Source: Diphasiastrum complanatum (lineage: Eukaryota > Streptophyta > Lycopodiopsida > Lycopodiales > Lycopodiaceae). From it: a DNA stretch of 64,000 nucleotides. Below are positions 22,690 to 33,399 of this stretch, piece by piece (the first letter of the stretch is position 1; each line of letters starts with the position of its first letter). The notes beneath the pieces are model-generated. The model had not been told where the DNA came from. It worked only from the letters and a program-made list of their open reading frames with translations, and searched no databases. Location: the NCBI GenBank assembly GCA_029204225.1, contig CM055099.1, positions 56,951,512-57,015,511 of the forward strand, in the 5' to 3' direction. The translations under genes were made by a program, and so were the position numbers.

Positions 22690-24573
22690 ATGACTTCAAT
22701 GAGTTCATACTTGTTGCAACCAAGTGAGAGATTGTCTACTTCCAATTATTCAATATGGAAGTTGAGGATGGAGTCCATCTTGATACTCCAAGATGTGATG
22801 GACATTGTACTTGGGATTGAGGAGGAGCCTCAAGTCCTTCAAGAAGTACAAAAATACACAAAGAGAGCCAGGATGGCGCTCCACCACATTAAGACGAATG
22901 TCTCCAATGAGATATTGAGGGAGATTGGTGATTGTTCTACATCCGAGGAAGCTTCGGATTGTCTCAAGTCCATCTATGAGGCTAAGAACACCTCTAGGCT
23001 CCTCACTCTTAGAAATCAAATCTTCCAAAGTAGTCAAAAGAGTGATGAGAGTGCATCTAATTATGTTTTGAGAGTCAAGGGTATTCATAGGGAGCTTGCA
23101 GGTATTGGTGACTCAATCAATCAAAGTGAGCTAGTCCAAGTCATTTTCAATGGGTTGAGAGATGAATATGACAACTTTGTCCAATCCTATGCCATTAAGG
23201 AGGAGCTACCAAGTTTGGAGGCCCTTCAAAGTGTGCTTATTTCTGAAGAATCAAGACAAGAGTACAAACTCTTGAGGATGGACAAGCTATCACTCAATCA
23301 TGATGATGGCAAAGTTACCAGGCACAAAGAGAGGAGTAAAAAGCAAGACCATCACTTATCTAATGACAAAGCTAAAGACCAAGATGGAGAGGAGGAGGAT
23401 ACCTCTCATGCTTCTAATTCAAATCTCAAGAAGAAGAAGATCAAGCGCTTTTATTGTGGCAAGAAAGGCCATTATGCCACCAATTGCTTCAAGAAGAAGA
23501 ATCAACTCAATCAAGCCAACATCACCAATGAGGAAGAAGACTATATTGCAAGTGATGGAGAAGGCTCTCTTATGGCATCAAGCTTCTGCTCTTCCACCTT
23601 CAACAAGGATGACTCATGGTTTATTGATATTGGAGCATCTTCACATATGTGTGGCTCCAAGCACTCTTTTTCATCTATTATGCCTTATGATGGAGTCAAG
23701 AAGACCATATACATTGCAAGTAAGCATGAGTGCAATATTGAAGGAGTAGGGATTATTCCCTTGAAGCTTGCATCTTCCAAAGATCTCTTTCTCAACAATG
23801 TTCTTTTTGTCCCAAAGCTTACAAAGAACATCTTAAGGGTTGGCCAACTTCTTGATAGTGGCTTTGATGTCAATTTCAATATTGACAATTGTGTGATCAA
23901 GAAGGATGGTGAGATCCTTGCATATGAATCAAGATTTGAAGGCATGTACAAATTGGATCCAAGTGAGAGTGCAAACTCTCTTGATGTTTCTTATATGTCC
24001 AATATTTCAAAGGAGGATGATCACACAAGATGCACATATCTTCTCTCTTCAAGTATTATGGTGTATGATTATTCCTTATTATTCAAAGCATATGTTGAGA
24101 AGAAATTCTCATTGAAGATCAAAGCTTTGAGTATTGGAGCTCTTGAAGGAATAGCACCATATGAAGTTTTATGCAAGATGAAGCCTAAGGTTGATCACCT
24201 TAGTGAGCTTGGTAGTGCTTGCTTTGCACATAACACTTGTTTATCTCTTCATCAAGAGAAATGTTTTTTTGGTATGAAAGAAGAAATATTGCTCGGACGC
24301 ATAATATATAACAGAGGAATAGAAGTCAACAAAGATAAAGTCGAGCTTATAAAGAATCTCCAAATACCAACCAATTTATGTGAACTAAGAACTTTCTTAG
24401 GACATGTTGGCTATTACAGGAGATTTATTCAAAATCATGCTTCTATTGCTGCCTCTCTTACACATCTACTAAAGAAACAAGTGGAATACTTGTGGACGAA
24501 TGAACAACAGAAAGCATTCAAAGATCTTAAGCACAGGTTGATCAATGCTCCTATTCTGAGACCACCCAACTAG
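22690..24573 (+). CDS. Chimeric ORF: copia gag-protease fused in frame to gypsy RT-thumb/RNase H
   Basis: An ATG at 22690 opens 627 uninterrupted codons. Residues 1 to about 250 are a copia gag like that of element C. Near residues 255-268 there is a zinc knuckle whose first Cys is Arg (RFYCGKKGHYATNC). Around residues 312-322 lies the protease site WFIDIGASSHM, with Ser of DSGA changed to Ile. Then follow LTKNILRVGQLLDSGFDV and shrunken integrase pieces ending KPKVDHLSELGSACFAH (about residue 516). From about residue 517 it is Ty3/gypsy: EILLGRIIYNRGIEV, CELRTFLGHVGYYRRFI, FKDLKHRLINAPIL. The two superfamilies never share a polyprotein, so this is a recombinant. Its catalytic changes argue against retrotransposon activity. 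Confidence 0.85.
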   Translation: MTSMSSYLLQPSERLSTSNYSIWKLRMESILILQDVMDIVLGIEEEPQVLQEVQKYTKRARMALHHIKTNVSNEILREIGDCSTSEEASDCLKSIYEAKNTSRLLTLRNQIFQSSQKSDESASNYVLRVKGIHRELAGIGDSINQSELVQVIFNGLRDEYDNFVQSYAIKEELPSLEALQSVLISEESRQEYKLLRMDKLSLNHDDGKVTRHKERSKKQDHHLSNDKAKDQDGEEEDTSHASNSNLKKKKIKRFYCGKKGHYATNCFKKKNQLNQANITNEEEDYIASDGEGSLMASSFCSSTFNKDDSWFIDIGASSHMCGSKHSFSSIMPYDGVKKTIYIASKHECNIEGVGIIPLKLASSKDLFLNNVLFVPKLTKNILRVGQLLDSGFDVNFNIDNCVIKKDGEILAYESRFEGMYKLDPSESANSLDVSYMSNISKEDDHTRCTYLLSSSIMVYDYSLLFKAYVEKKFSLKIKALSIGALEGIAPYEVLCKMKPKVDHLSELGSACFAHNTCLSLHQEKCFFGMKEEILLGRIIYNRGIEVNKDKVELIKNLQIPTNLCELRTFLGHVGYYRRFIQNHASIAASLTHLLKKQVEYLWTNEQQKAFKDLKHRLINAPILRPPN

Positions 24574-24868
24574 GCTATTTTATTTCACAGTTATGTGGAT
24601 GTTTCTGCATTTGCTATTGGCGTCTATCTAAGCCAGAAGGATGACCAGAAGAAGAATCATCCCATCTACTATGCGAGTCAACAGCTCAGTGCATCAGAGA
24701 AGAATTATTCGGCTATAGAAAGGGAAGCACTTTGCATGATTTTCATTGTTAAAAAATTTCGGCATTATTTGCTGGGATATGCATTTATTTTTCATGTGGA
24801 TCATTATGCTCTTAAGTATCTTGTAAATAAACCAGATCTATCAGGATGAATTGCTCGATGGGTTCTAC
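24574..24868 (+). pseudogene. Gypsy RNase H, continuation after stop
   Basis: After a stop at 24571-24573 the same frame continues as DVSAFAIGVYLSQKDDQ, YYASQQLSASEKNYSAIERE and FRHYLLGYAFIFHVDHYALK, then KPDLSG-stop-IARWVL. This is the standard Ty3/gypsy RNase H. Homology stops at about 24868, where minus-strand gypsy sequence begins. Confidence 0.88.
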
Positions 24869-25205
24869 CAATGTAGACTTGCATTTGATTGATAAAGCCA
24901 AGGTCGTCCAATCAGCACAGAATAGGATGACAAATCGAGTGGTTTGATAATAAAATTCATTGTGAAAGGCTTGGCTTGAATGTAAACAGTGACATCAGTT
25001 CTCCAATGGGTCTTCGTCATGTCGAATCAGCTAACTTGATGTTTCGCTGTGTCGGTTGAATGTCAGTCAGCCCCAGAGCATGAGTTGTGTCGTCTGTTAT
25101 TATATTTACACTGGAACCAGAGTCAATTGGAAGTTTTTCAATCAGGCATCCCGCAATGGTAATATCAATCTCAGGTGCACCAAGATCACCTAAATCGATA
25201 GACAA
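24869..25205 (-). pseudogene. Gypsy aspartic protease, inverted
   Basis: On the minus strand this reads LPIDSGSSVNIITDDT (retropepsin DSGS site), NIKLADST, and after a stop FIIKPLDLSSYSVLIGRPWL. That is the end of a Ty3/gypsy protease domain. It faces the plus-strand gypsy RNase H head-on, a rearranged arrangement. Confidence 0.85.
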
Positions 25206-27200
25206 AAACCAGCATCTGGCAGAGAAATTTTTTTCTTCTTTTTGGGCACAGAAAGACCTTTCAGTTGCTTTCTGTAATAAGTGTTATTTGCCAACAGATG
25301 TTCAAAAGTAATGTTCGGATGAAGGGATCTAATATCAGTAATAATGTCATATTCTTTTGTCTTCAATTTCGAGGTTGGTTTATCGATAACAGCACTAGAC
25401 AATTTCGTCTTCGCGATTTCTTTGTCCTCTCCCTCAAAAGTGACCACCTTTTCTACAACAATTGTCTGAAGTTCAGCGTTGATAATTTCCTTTGCTTCTG
25501 CCAAGATATCTTTTGCAAATAACTTCGCAGCATTGCGGTCATAGTCAGGGTCATCTTTGAGATCTTCCTTAGTTGTAGATTTGTTCGTTGTTTTTATAGA
25601 GGATTTATTCTTCGAAGATTTTCTGCGCTTTGTCAAAGATTTCTGATCAGGTTTCGAGGAGCTTTTGTTTCTCGTTGTGACTTTGAATAATTTCTCCACG
25701 TCACTTGGCCAGGATTGATCTTCTGTCTTTTTCAGTTTTCCTTCAATAACGTCAATTCTCTGCACAACAACATCAGTCGCAGCTTTCGCTTTCGTGTCTA
25801 CAGCATCTGGTGTTGCTACATACTGATATTTGGGTCGCGGCTTCTACGGTTGAGGGCAATCAGGATACTTGTGGCCAGACTATATGCAATTCGAGCATAA
25901 TGGTACATAAACAATCGGCTTTCATAGTTGAGGACAGTCAGGAGAAAATTGTCGCAGCTTTCCAAAGTTGTAGCAGTTGTCCAAAACTGGTTTAGTGGCA
26001 GTTTGAGACTTCGCTGGTCCAACAAATTCAGGAGGATTATGTCTTTTTGGTGCAAACTTGGGTCTAACCTGCTGGGCTGAAGCTGTAGTACCCTATACAT
26101 AGTTAGTAGTCGCATCATTTTGAAAAATAAAAAGTACCTCCTGGGTAGGATCTTCAATGTATTTGACATTCACAGTAGTGCAGCCTTACTTAGTGTGTCC
26201 AGAAGTTCCACATTTCATACGCCAAATTCTTGAGTTGGAAGAAGACGCTTTTGGTCTTTTATCTGCAACTTCAGAGATTTGCACTTTCAAATCATTAAGC
26301 ATTTTATTAAGGTCAGCCATATTACTCTTCCAAAGCTTTTCAGCTTTAGAAGTTGATGACTTATTCTCGACAACTTTCGTGTCGTCCTTTCGTTTAGTTC
26401 GTCATTTATTCTTTCTCTCTCCTTTGTCAGCTTCTGATTATGATGAATCACTGCTTTTAGATTCTGAGCTTGAAGAACTGGTACTTGAATCAGAATCTAA
26501 ATCTTCATCGCTATCACTAGAATCAGTTTTCGATTTTCAAAATTTCTTAGTCGATCGTCGCTTTCGTGCTAGTTTTGAGGTCTCGAAATTTTTGGCACTA
26601 GCTATTACTACTTCTAAGGAGGTCATGTCCCCTTGTCTGCAATGCCGATCAATCTTTGGTGGTAAACCAGCCAAAAGCCATTCGATCTGCATATCCACGG
26701 GATATACACCGGTTAGTTTTCCTATGAGATTTTTAACCTTTCGTGTATATTTGCACAAAAAAACTTTACTCTTCTTCTGAACATTGTTCAGACGTCCAAG
26801 AATTCTAAATTTGTAAGAAACGCATCTTTCAACAAGTACCAGGTTCCTACACGGCCTGGTTCAACTTGACTGTATGCGCGCCTGCTTTCTTAGCAGACTA
26901 GGGAAAATTCATAGTTTGTCTACATCAGTTCCCTCGTTATTCACATTAGCGATTGACTCTAATTGTGAGACATAGCTATCTGCATCATCAGAATAAGTCC
27001 CTTTAAAATAATTGAATTTAATTTTAGAGATAGAAGTGAAACGTGCAGCAGGACCCTCCATACTGAAGCTAATTAGGAGTTCAAGTAACTGGGCAGTGAT
27101 TTCGTCTAGATTTCTTCGACTAGTATTCTCACTTTGTCTTCATAAAAATTCCTCTCTAAGCTTACGGTATCGTTCTAATCTGGATTCTCTATGACATACA
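25206..27200 (-). pseudogene. Gypsy gag with zinc knuckles, inverted
   Basis: On the minus strand a gag domain starts near 27200: FNYFKGTYSDDADSYVSQLE, then a break, then LIGKLTGVYPVDMQIEWLLA and DMTSLEVVIASAKNFETSKL. Three cysteine-rich knuckle-like segments follow: CGTSGHTK-stop-GC near 26210, CYNFGKLRQFSPDC near 25960 and CSNC-(I-stop)-SGHKYPDC near 25890. A 191-codon lysine-rich frame (25765-25190) joins gag to protease. Several stops make it non-functional. Confidence 0.82.
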
Positions 27201-27250
27201 CTAGAGATGGAGATGGATTTGTCAGATTTCTTATAACTTTCCTAAACTAT

Positions 27251-27270
27251 TCCCGGCAACAGTGCCAAAA
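27251..27270 (-). other. Gypsy primer-binding-site-like motif
   Basis: The minus strand reads TTTTGGCACTGTTGCCGGGA, resembling the TTTGGCGCCGTTGCCGGGGA sequence that follows the 5' LTR in Athila/Tat-type gypsy elements. It marks the 5' start of the inverted gypsy gag. Any LTR would lie just right of it, but only about 100 bp remain before gypsy integrase sequence begins. Confidence 0.6.
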
Positions 27271-27356
27271 ATTGGTATATGTCGTACTATACCAACAGGG
27301 TTAATATAGATTTTATAGTAAATAATGTCATTCCCACAGAGGATAGCGTTAGAAAG

Positions 27357-27449
27357 TTATGGCAAGTGGTTTCGAGTGTTATTCTATTCACAAACTTTTG
27401 GTACAATTATGGCAAGTGGTTTCGAGTGTTATTCTATTCACAAACTTTA
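27357..27449. repeat. Tandem duplication, 50-bp period
   Basis: The ~42-bp segment starting ttatggcaagtggtttcgag occurs at 27357 and again at 27407, just before the gypsy integrase sequence. Confidence 0.9.
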
Positions 27450-27957
27450 CAATCAGGTTGTTGGTGGCCTATGCTTCACAAGGACACAAAAAATTTTATT
27501 CAGACATGTGATGTTTGCTAGCGAGCATGACGACCTACTCGACAGAACTATGAACCCTTGTATCCGGTTTTATCGCAAGCACCGTTTGAAAAATGGGGAC
27601 TGGATTATGTTGGACCTATTCACCCTACCGTGGAAGGATCTCAGGCCCGATACATTATCGTCGCAACTGATTATATGACCAAGTGGGTTGAAGCCAAAGC
27701 TGTCAAAGTTGCTGATGCAAAATCTACGGCCAAGTTTCTATATGAAAATATTATAATCAGATTTGGATGTCCGATCGAGATTGTCAGTGACTGGGGTACA
27801 CACTTTGTTAATCAAACAATAAAGTATTTACTGGAAGATTTTTTCGTTATACACAGATTTAGTACTCCCTGCTATCCCAGAGGGAATGGCCAAGCTGAAT
27901 CTTCCAATAAGATTCTCTGCACCATTATGACAAAGACAATTGAAGCGAGTCGGTACT
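27445..27957 (+). pseudogene. Gypsy integrase
   Basis: The zinc-binding end of an integrase (GCWWPMLHKDTKNFIQTCDV) is followed by a frame change. The rve core then spans 27558-27957 with LSQAPFEKWGLDYVGPIHP, VEAKAVKVADAKSTAKFLYE, EIVSDWGTHF and PRGNGQAESSNK. The D, D and E residues are present. It ends at a stop after TIEASRY. The RT/RNase H that should precede it lies 2.6 kb upstream, beyond the inverted gag-protease block. Confidence 0.9.
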
Positions 27958-28560
27958 GAATAATAGTGTATCATCTACGTAGAGGGTGATGATGATGAAG
28001 AATTTCGATACAGACTTGAAGTAGACATTCGAGTCTGCTGAGTTTGGAAAAAAACCACTTTCAATAAGAAATGTATTTACTTTCTGGAACCAGGCTCTGG
28101 GTGACTATTTCAGCCCATAGAGTGCCTTGTGAATATTCCATACAAGGTGACATAGGACAAGCCTCTGTTGGCTTGATCTCCTTGACCATAAAAGACATAG
28201 ATTTGAAATTGGAAACATGCAACCTCCTATGCCATACTTCCTCCTTGGAAATACAATAATGCAGCATCACAAATACTTGCATTCTCTTGTAAATCTAGCT
28301 TGAAAATGCCACCATATCTTGATCCACTTGCTAGGATCTCATCACCTTTCTTAGTAAAACAATTATTGACATTGAATTCCACTTCAAAACCATCATCAAA
28401 TAGCTTTCCAGCACTAATCACATTCTTTGTGAGATTAGGAACATAAAGTACATTGGATAGTGTAAAATTCATTGAAGATGCAAGATTCAAGGATATACAT
28501 CCAACTCCTTCAATAGAACATGTATCACCAACAACAGTGTATATCTACTCCTCCATAGTC
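27958..28560 (-). pseudogene. Copia fragment: protease/pre-integrase joined to RT
   Basis: On the minus strand, from 28490 down, it reads LSNVLYVPNLTKNVISAGKL, FEVEFNVNNCFTKKGDEILA and EEVWHRRLHVSNFKSMSFMV. It then jumps directly to RT sequence NIHKALYGLK-stop-SPRAWFQKV and ITLYVDDTLLF at about 28135-27960. Integrase and the N-terminal RT are deleted between them. The copia lineage differs from elements A to D. Confidence 0.82.
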
Positions 28561-29544
28561 TTTATCCATTGCTTTGTCCTTTGAATTGTCCTTGGTGAAG
28601 GCTTGAGAGGCACATGACAACATTACAACATCAAAAGACATGTCACTAGCCATCTATCATCATGCCAAATGTCAAAGTCCTACACTACCTCGAGCTAACT
28701 CAAAGCTACTTTTGGCCTAATCACCTACTCGGGATAGTAACTTATTAAGATCAACTTCTTTCAATTTTTTTTCCACTGATTCAATCATCATGCTCATTTT
28801 CCTTCACCAAAAAATTAGACTCATCAAACACTACTGCCATTTTTATTTACTAATGGCCCCAATTGAAACCAGGTTCCAAGCCAACCTTGGTACAAATAGA
28901 ACATTCTTTCTGATGTTTACTTCTCTTGAAGGAAGTTTTATAGGTCATTTCAAGTTGTATAATGTCGGATGTTATGTAGTGTTGTATGCCATGTTCGGAA
29001 TCAAGTGGCAAGTTGATCAAGTGGAATTGCAATGCATTAAGGAATGTGGGTGGCCGTTGCAATTTGCAAGTTTGCAAATTATCAAGTGACACATGGTAAT
29101 TGGTCACATGTCTAGGCCAATAACCCACAACTGAACTAGGCTAGTGTTTTGGTCATTGGACCCTGAATAACCATATTAAAATTAAGGTCATCATAATCTT
29201 TAAGGACCAAGGCCATATGTGAAGGTCCTACATGTTTAAAAAAATCTGCCACTACATTAAACAAGACGTGAAAAAACCTACATTTCTTAATGTAGCATGT
29301 TTATAATCCACCAAGTCTATGAAATAACCATGGATTTAGCATGCACAAAGTTAATCAAGGAGCTAAAATTAAAATTAAATATATTTAAAAAAATGGTTGT
29401 TTTCAATAAGGCTGCATCCTTCACTAATAATATTATGACTATTTGAACAACTTTTGCAGATTCCATTCCTTGACTATGCCAGTTTTCCAAGCATTGCAAT
29501 GACATTGCATTAAGTGAAACTTGAGGCAGTGTTGCCATTGTCAT
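28561..29544 (-). other. Degraded transposon-like region
   Basis: Weak minus-strand traces only. VLFVPRLAWNLVSIGAI near 28930-28860 is protease-like for copia. SAKVVQIVI...KDAALLKTTI and VVADFFKHVGPS near 29460-29220 recall the DUF659/hAT transposase pattern. No frame is intact. Confidence 0.3.
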
Positions 29545-29952
29545 CTACACTCCATGCAAGCTTGCAGCATTGAATGGTAGAAATAAAAGTAATCTCAATC
29601 ACTTAGTCTCATTGATCGTTAATTAACCATATTCACCAGGCCCAAAGGCTGTAGAGGTGGGCAACTGGTGGATCTGGATCTTGGAACGTGTTCAAATCTC
29701 GGACCATCCTAGTCAATGGCACGACTTACGCAGCTTCTAGCTGAGCTAATATGTGAACGTGAAAGACACGAGGGCGAAATAGTCTTCGAAGTAGGAAAAA
29801 AATCTGAAAAAAGAACAAGTGAAATAGTTTTATAAGAGACAGAACTAAGCTTCAATGAAGCATCCTATCCAGCTTTGGGTCAATCAGATTCGACTAATGC
29901 CGTAGACTGTTGAAAAGACTAGACATTTGTATGCATAGATGGGCGGTCCCTG

Positions 29953-29958
29953 TTGACT
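29953..29958 (+). promoter_or_regulatory. W-box (TTGACT) upstream of PR-10 gene 1
   Basis: TTGACT lies 65 bp upstream of the TATA box. It is the binding core for WRKY factors, which commonly drive PR genes. The equivalent site in the two other copies reads TTCACT. Confidence 0.4.
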
Positions 29959-30022
29959 CTGCAAACGATCTGTAGAAATGGGGGGGGGGACGCTTTTTCA
30001 CCGCAACACTCGGCAATTCGGG

Positions 30023-30030
30023 TATAAAAG
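30023..30030 (+). promoter_or_regulatory. TATA box of PR-10 gene 1
   Basis: TATAAAAG, 320 bp before the ATG, in a block (ggcaattcgggtataaaag) conserved in all three gene copies. Confidence 0.7.
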
Positions 30031-30349
30031 AGAACGATTTGCTTCATGTTGCGCACATCATTTCTGTGTCTACGAGCTCATTCAGATATTATACAGTCGT
30101 GGTTCGTGTCTGAATTGCCAAGTTTCTTTGTTTTAGATACGCACCATGCTGTTTTAAGAAAACCGGCTTACACTTTTATCGATTTTCAGTGCAATTTCGA
30201 AGCGTTCTGTTTTCATTGTGTATTGTCGTTGCAAAGTAAATACGCAAGAAGAACAATATAACTGCTGACGCTCTCTTTGTTTTGGCGATGCAGAATTCTC
30301 CTTGCTAATAATTAAACTCTTTTGAATTTCGTGTCGAAGATCAATTCAA

Positions 30350-30987
30350 ATGGCTACTGGTAAAGATTCAACCCGGATCGAACTTCAGGTGCCCTTGAAA
30401 CGAGTGTGGGCGGCATTTAGGGATCCAAACCTCCTCACAAATGCACTTCCTGGATTTATCGAATCCGTCGAAATTCTGGAAGGAGATGGCGCATCTGCTG
30501 GCAGCATCAGGAAACTGAATCTCACTGCTGGTATAGCTCTGCATGAACAAACTGCTTATTGATTCAAAGATCAATCTTCTTTCTGGATGCAGCATATAGT
30601 TAAGGCAGCTGCTTCTGATACTTAATATAGGTATATAAGTGTCTAGAAGACCAAGTTGAAGACTCCTAACCACAGAGTTCTTCGTGATGCATTGCAGTTG
30701 TACCCCACAGCAGGTACTTGAAGGAGAAAATTGTCACAGCTGACTCTGAAACCCACACCTTCGTTACTGTGGTTTTGGAGGGTGGATCAATCGGCATCGA
30801 TTACAGCTCCACTAAAGCTATCTTCAAATTCTCAGAAGGTCCAGGCGACAGCACAATCTTGGACTGGGAATTCGAGTACGTGGCAATAGTAGCAGATCCA
30901 CCAGTGGCACACGCAAAAGAGGGAGCTACTCGCACATTGAAAGCTATTGAGCAATATCTCATTTCTAACAATCAGCTGTATGCTTGA
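30350..30987 (+). CDS. PR-10/Bet v 1-like protein, gene 1 (two exons)
   Basis: Exon 1 is 30350-30530 and exon 2 is 30698-30987. A 167-bp GT...AG intron interrupts codon 61 after its first base, the position and phase typical of PR-10 genes. The product is 156 residues, the usual length for this START-like ligand-binding fold. It starts MATGKDSTRIELQVPLKRVW. The glycine-rich loop lies at residues 45-51 (GDGASAG). The C-terminal half contains HTFVTVVLEGGSIGI, DWEFEYVAIVADPP and a final helix ATRTLKAIEQYL. Such proteins are cytosolic and bind small hydrophobic ligands such as cytokinins, flavonoids or alkaloid precursors. The ligand cannot be inferred here. No signal peptide is seen. The reading is intact. 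It differs from genes 2 and 3 by seven residues. Confidence 0.88.
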
Positions 30988-31330
30988 ATACATTGATTCC
31001 TCGTTGTCATCAACTTATAGCAAACTTTTGCTACATAGCTTGTGAAGTTCATATTGGCAGTTGCAGCCGGGGATTCCTCTTTGGAAATAAGAGCAAATTG
31101 TTCGAAATAATTACAGTCAGAGTGCAAGTAAAACGCGAAAGACTTCTCTATGCATTGGGATTTGTTTGAGTTTACATGTATGATGTAAGTAAGGGAGTTG
31201 GTTCAAGAGGGCGGCTATTGGCTACTAGCTCTAAGTTACCAATTGCCACACCCAAATGAGTACTGCTTGAATCCGAGATCCCCATGAGGGGATTGTTACT
31301 ATTGTACATGTGTATTGGTAACTTGCGACA

Positions 31331-31336
31331 AATAAA
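31331..31336 (+). terminator. Poly(A) signal AATAAA of PR-10 gene 1
   Basis: AATAAA lies 344 bp after the stop codon. The aligned site in genes 2 and 3 is AGTAAA. Confidence 0.5.
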
Positions 31337-32048
31337 AATTGTATTTGAGAGTGCTTGATGAATAGTGCATATCTAGTCTTTTTAGTTTATTCAATCTTAG
31401 TCTTATGATTATTGTGGTTCTTATAGTAAGGGGGTTCTATAGTGTGAAACTATTCACACCTATTCTAATGATGTATAAGGGTCATATGTTCTTTCACTAA
31501 AAAAAAATTTCATTTTCTTCAACATATTGAGATCAAGATCAAACTTTTGACTTGGAACTTGGACGCCTAGGAAACAAAATCCTAACTAGCTCACCTGTTA
31601 TTGGAGAGAAGAAAAGACATCTTGACACCAAATTATGCAATTTGTTGATACCCATTATCATGTAAATGGCAATTCTTACTTCTTTTGCAAATCACATTAA
31701 TCTAAAGTCAAGCTTTTCAAAAAGATCAGCAAACTAGAAAAACTCCCAAAAGTGTGATAAGCAATACTAATTCATATGGTATCACATACATATATGATCA
31801 CCTTGGTAAGGCTGAAACCATCTAACATGAGACATGAAAGTGACTGAGTGATGTAGTCTAGTAGAGGGTCTAATCACCATCTTTTTATTGGACTAGTTCA
31901 AAAAAATGGAGCCCATGATGCCACTCGTGTCGCAAAAGTCCTTTGCTTTGTCTAAGAAAAAATCAAATGTATTGCTTGACAAATTACTTTTAGTATCAAT
32001 GCATTAGACAAAGTTAGTAGAAAATTCTTAGGAATTAAAGAAAGCAAC

Positions 32049-32050
<2 letters not shown>

Positions 32051-32124
<74 letters not shown>
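32051..32124. repeat. (GA)n microsatellite, 74 bp, inner end of left arm
   Basis: Pure GA tract. Its reverse-complement partner is the CT tract at 36440-36573, so the inverted homology ends at a dinucleotide tract on both sides. Confidence 0.95.
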
Positions 32125-32126
<2 letters not shown>

Positions 32127-32329
32127 CGTACCCATATGTGAAAAACGTCAACTAGTTAAGTTGATCTAATTTGTGAATTTGGTGGCCAAATTGAATTTTC
32201 AACTTAGAGATAAACTTTTTTTATGTCAATAAGGCCTAACAATGTGTCCTCACTATTTTTAGCAAGTAGACAAGCTCATAACGTCGGATTTGGACCCATT
32301 TCTATTGGCTAGTTCACATTTATAAGGAT

Positions 32330-32560
32330 GTTGTATATGAAGAGGAGAATGTGGATAAGCTTGAAGTTGTTGATGTTGATGAAACTAACATTTTTGGTGG
32401 TGAGAATGATGGTTCTTTGGATGGTGATGGTGGAGATGACTCTTCAAGTCAAGTTCTAAGATGATCCTCAAGGCAAAGGCAAAAGCCATCTAGGCTTACA
32501 TATGATGAGAAGGGTAAGCAAGTCGAAGGTACAAACTTTTATTTTCTCACATGCCTTGGT
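32330..32560 (+). pseudogene. Copia integrase-RT linker remnant
   Basis: An acidic region followed, after a stop, by SSRQRQKPSRLTYDEKGKQV. This matches the linker of element C (RSQRERSKPRRLTYEDRGKQ). No RT follows. Confidence 0.6.
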
Positions 32561-33399
32561 ACATCTTCTTGTGTAGATGATAGTAGGCAAGTGAATGGTT
32601 GTCTTCATGGATTGGATGCAATTAGTAGTTATGGAAAAGATGTCTTGGTCAATGGTGTTGATGTTCAAGTGGAAGATAACACCATTGAGAGTTGAGTGGG
32701 CAATATTGCGAGGTTCTCCTTAAGGAATATCGAATAATAGTGAAAAAAATGCATCAAATAAAAAAATCATGTTTTTTGTGCAAGCTATTTTTTAAAACAC
32801 ATATTTATTTTGACCTTTTAAAAATCACATATTTTTAAAAGTGAAGTTGCTAAAACTTATATATGTTTTAGCACTTAAGATTATTTTGCTGATAACAAAT
32901 TCCAAAAAAGTTAAAAGCTATGCAAAATTTTGTTACATCATTCAAACCGGATTAGTTCAATTTTAAAATTAGCCTACATTTTGCACTTTTAAAGGACTTC
33001 AACATTTTAGAAAAACAATAAAAACAAATTTATGTTTAAATGAATAAGTTTTATCATGTCTTCAAAAATATTACATTTTTTAAATCAAAAAATAATATCA
33101 TTTGATAATAAAAAGGTAAAGTGTTCATTCTTCCTACTCATTATGGTTTTTAATTTTCATTCTTTATACTCTCGTGGATTTCTTTTTTGTGTGTTCTGAT
33201 TTCTTGAAAAGAATGGATTCAATTACCTTTTACTAATAGAAGAAAATCAAACAGCCGAAAACAGTTCTTCGTGTGAGGCTATCCCTTTCGATGAAGGTAG
33301 GAATTAACAGTTTTTTGAAGATGCAATTTACTCTTTGAATCATTGCGGCTATCCCTTTCGAAGTATGTAGTTCATAACTGTAATACGTACATACTACAT

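Larger units (their letters stand above)
29545..32124. repeat. Left arm of large inverted repeat
   Basis: This segment aligns in reverse complement with 36440-39425. I checked anchor blocks at its outer end (29551-29590 with about 39385-39420), at 29690-29740, at 29860-29915, across the PR-10 gene, at 31260-31400, at 31680-31800 and at 31860-31990 next to the GA tract. The arms differ by many substitutions and indels. The right arm is longer owing to a local duplication. Confidence 0.88.
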
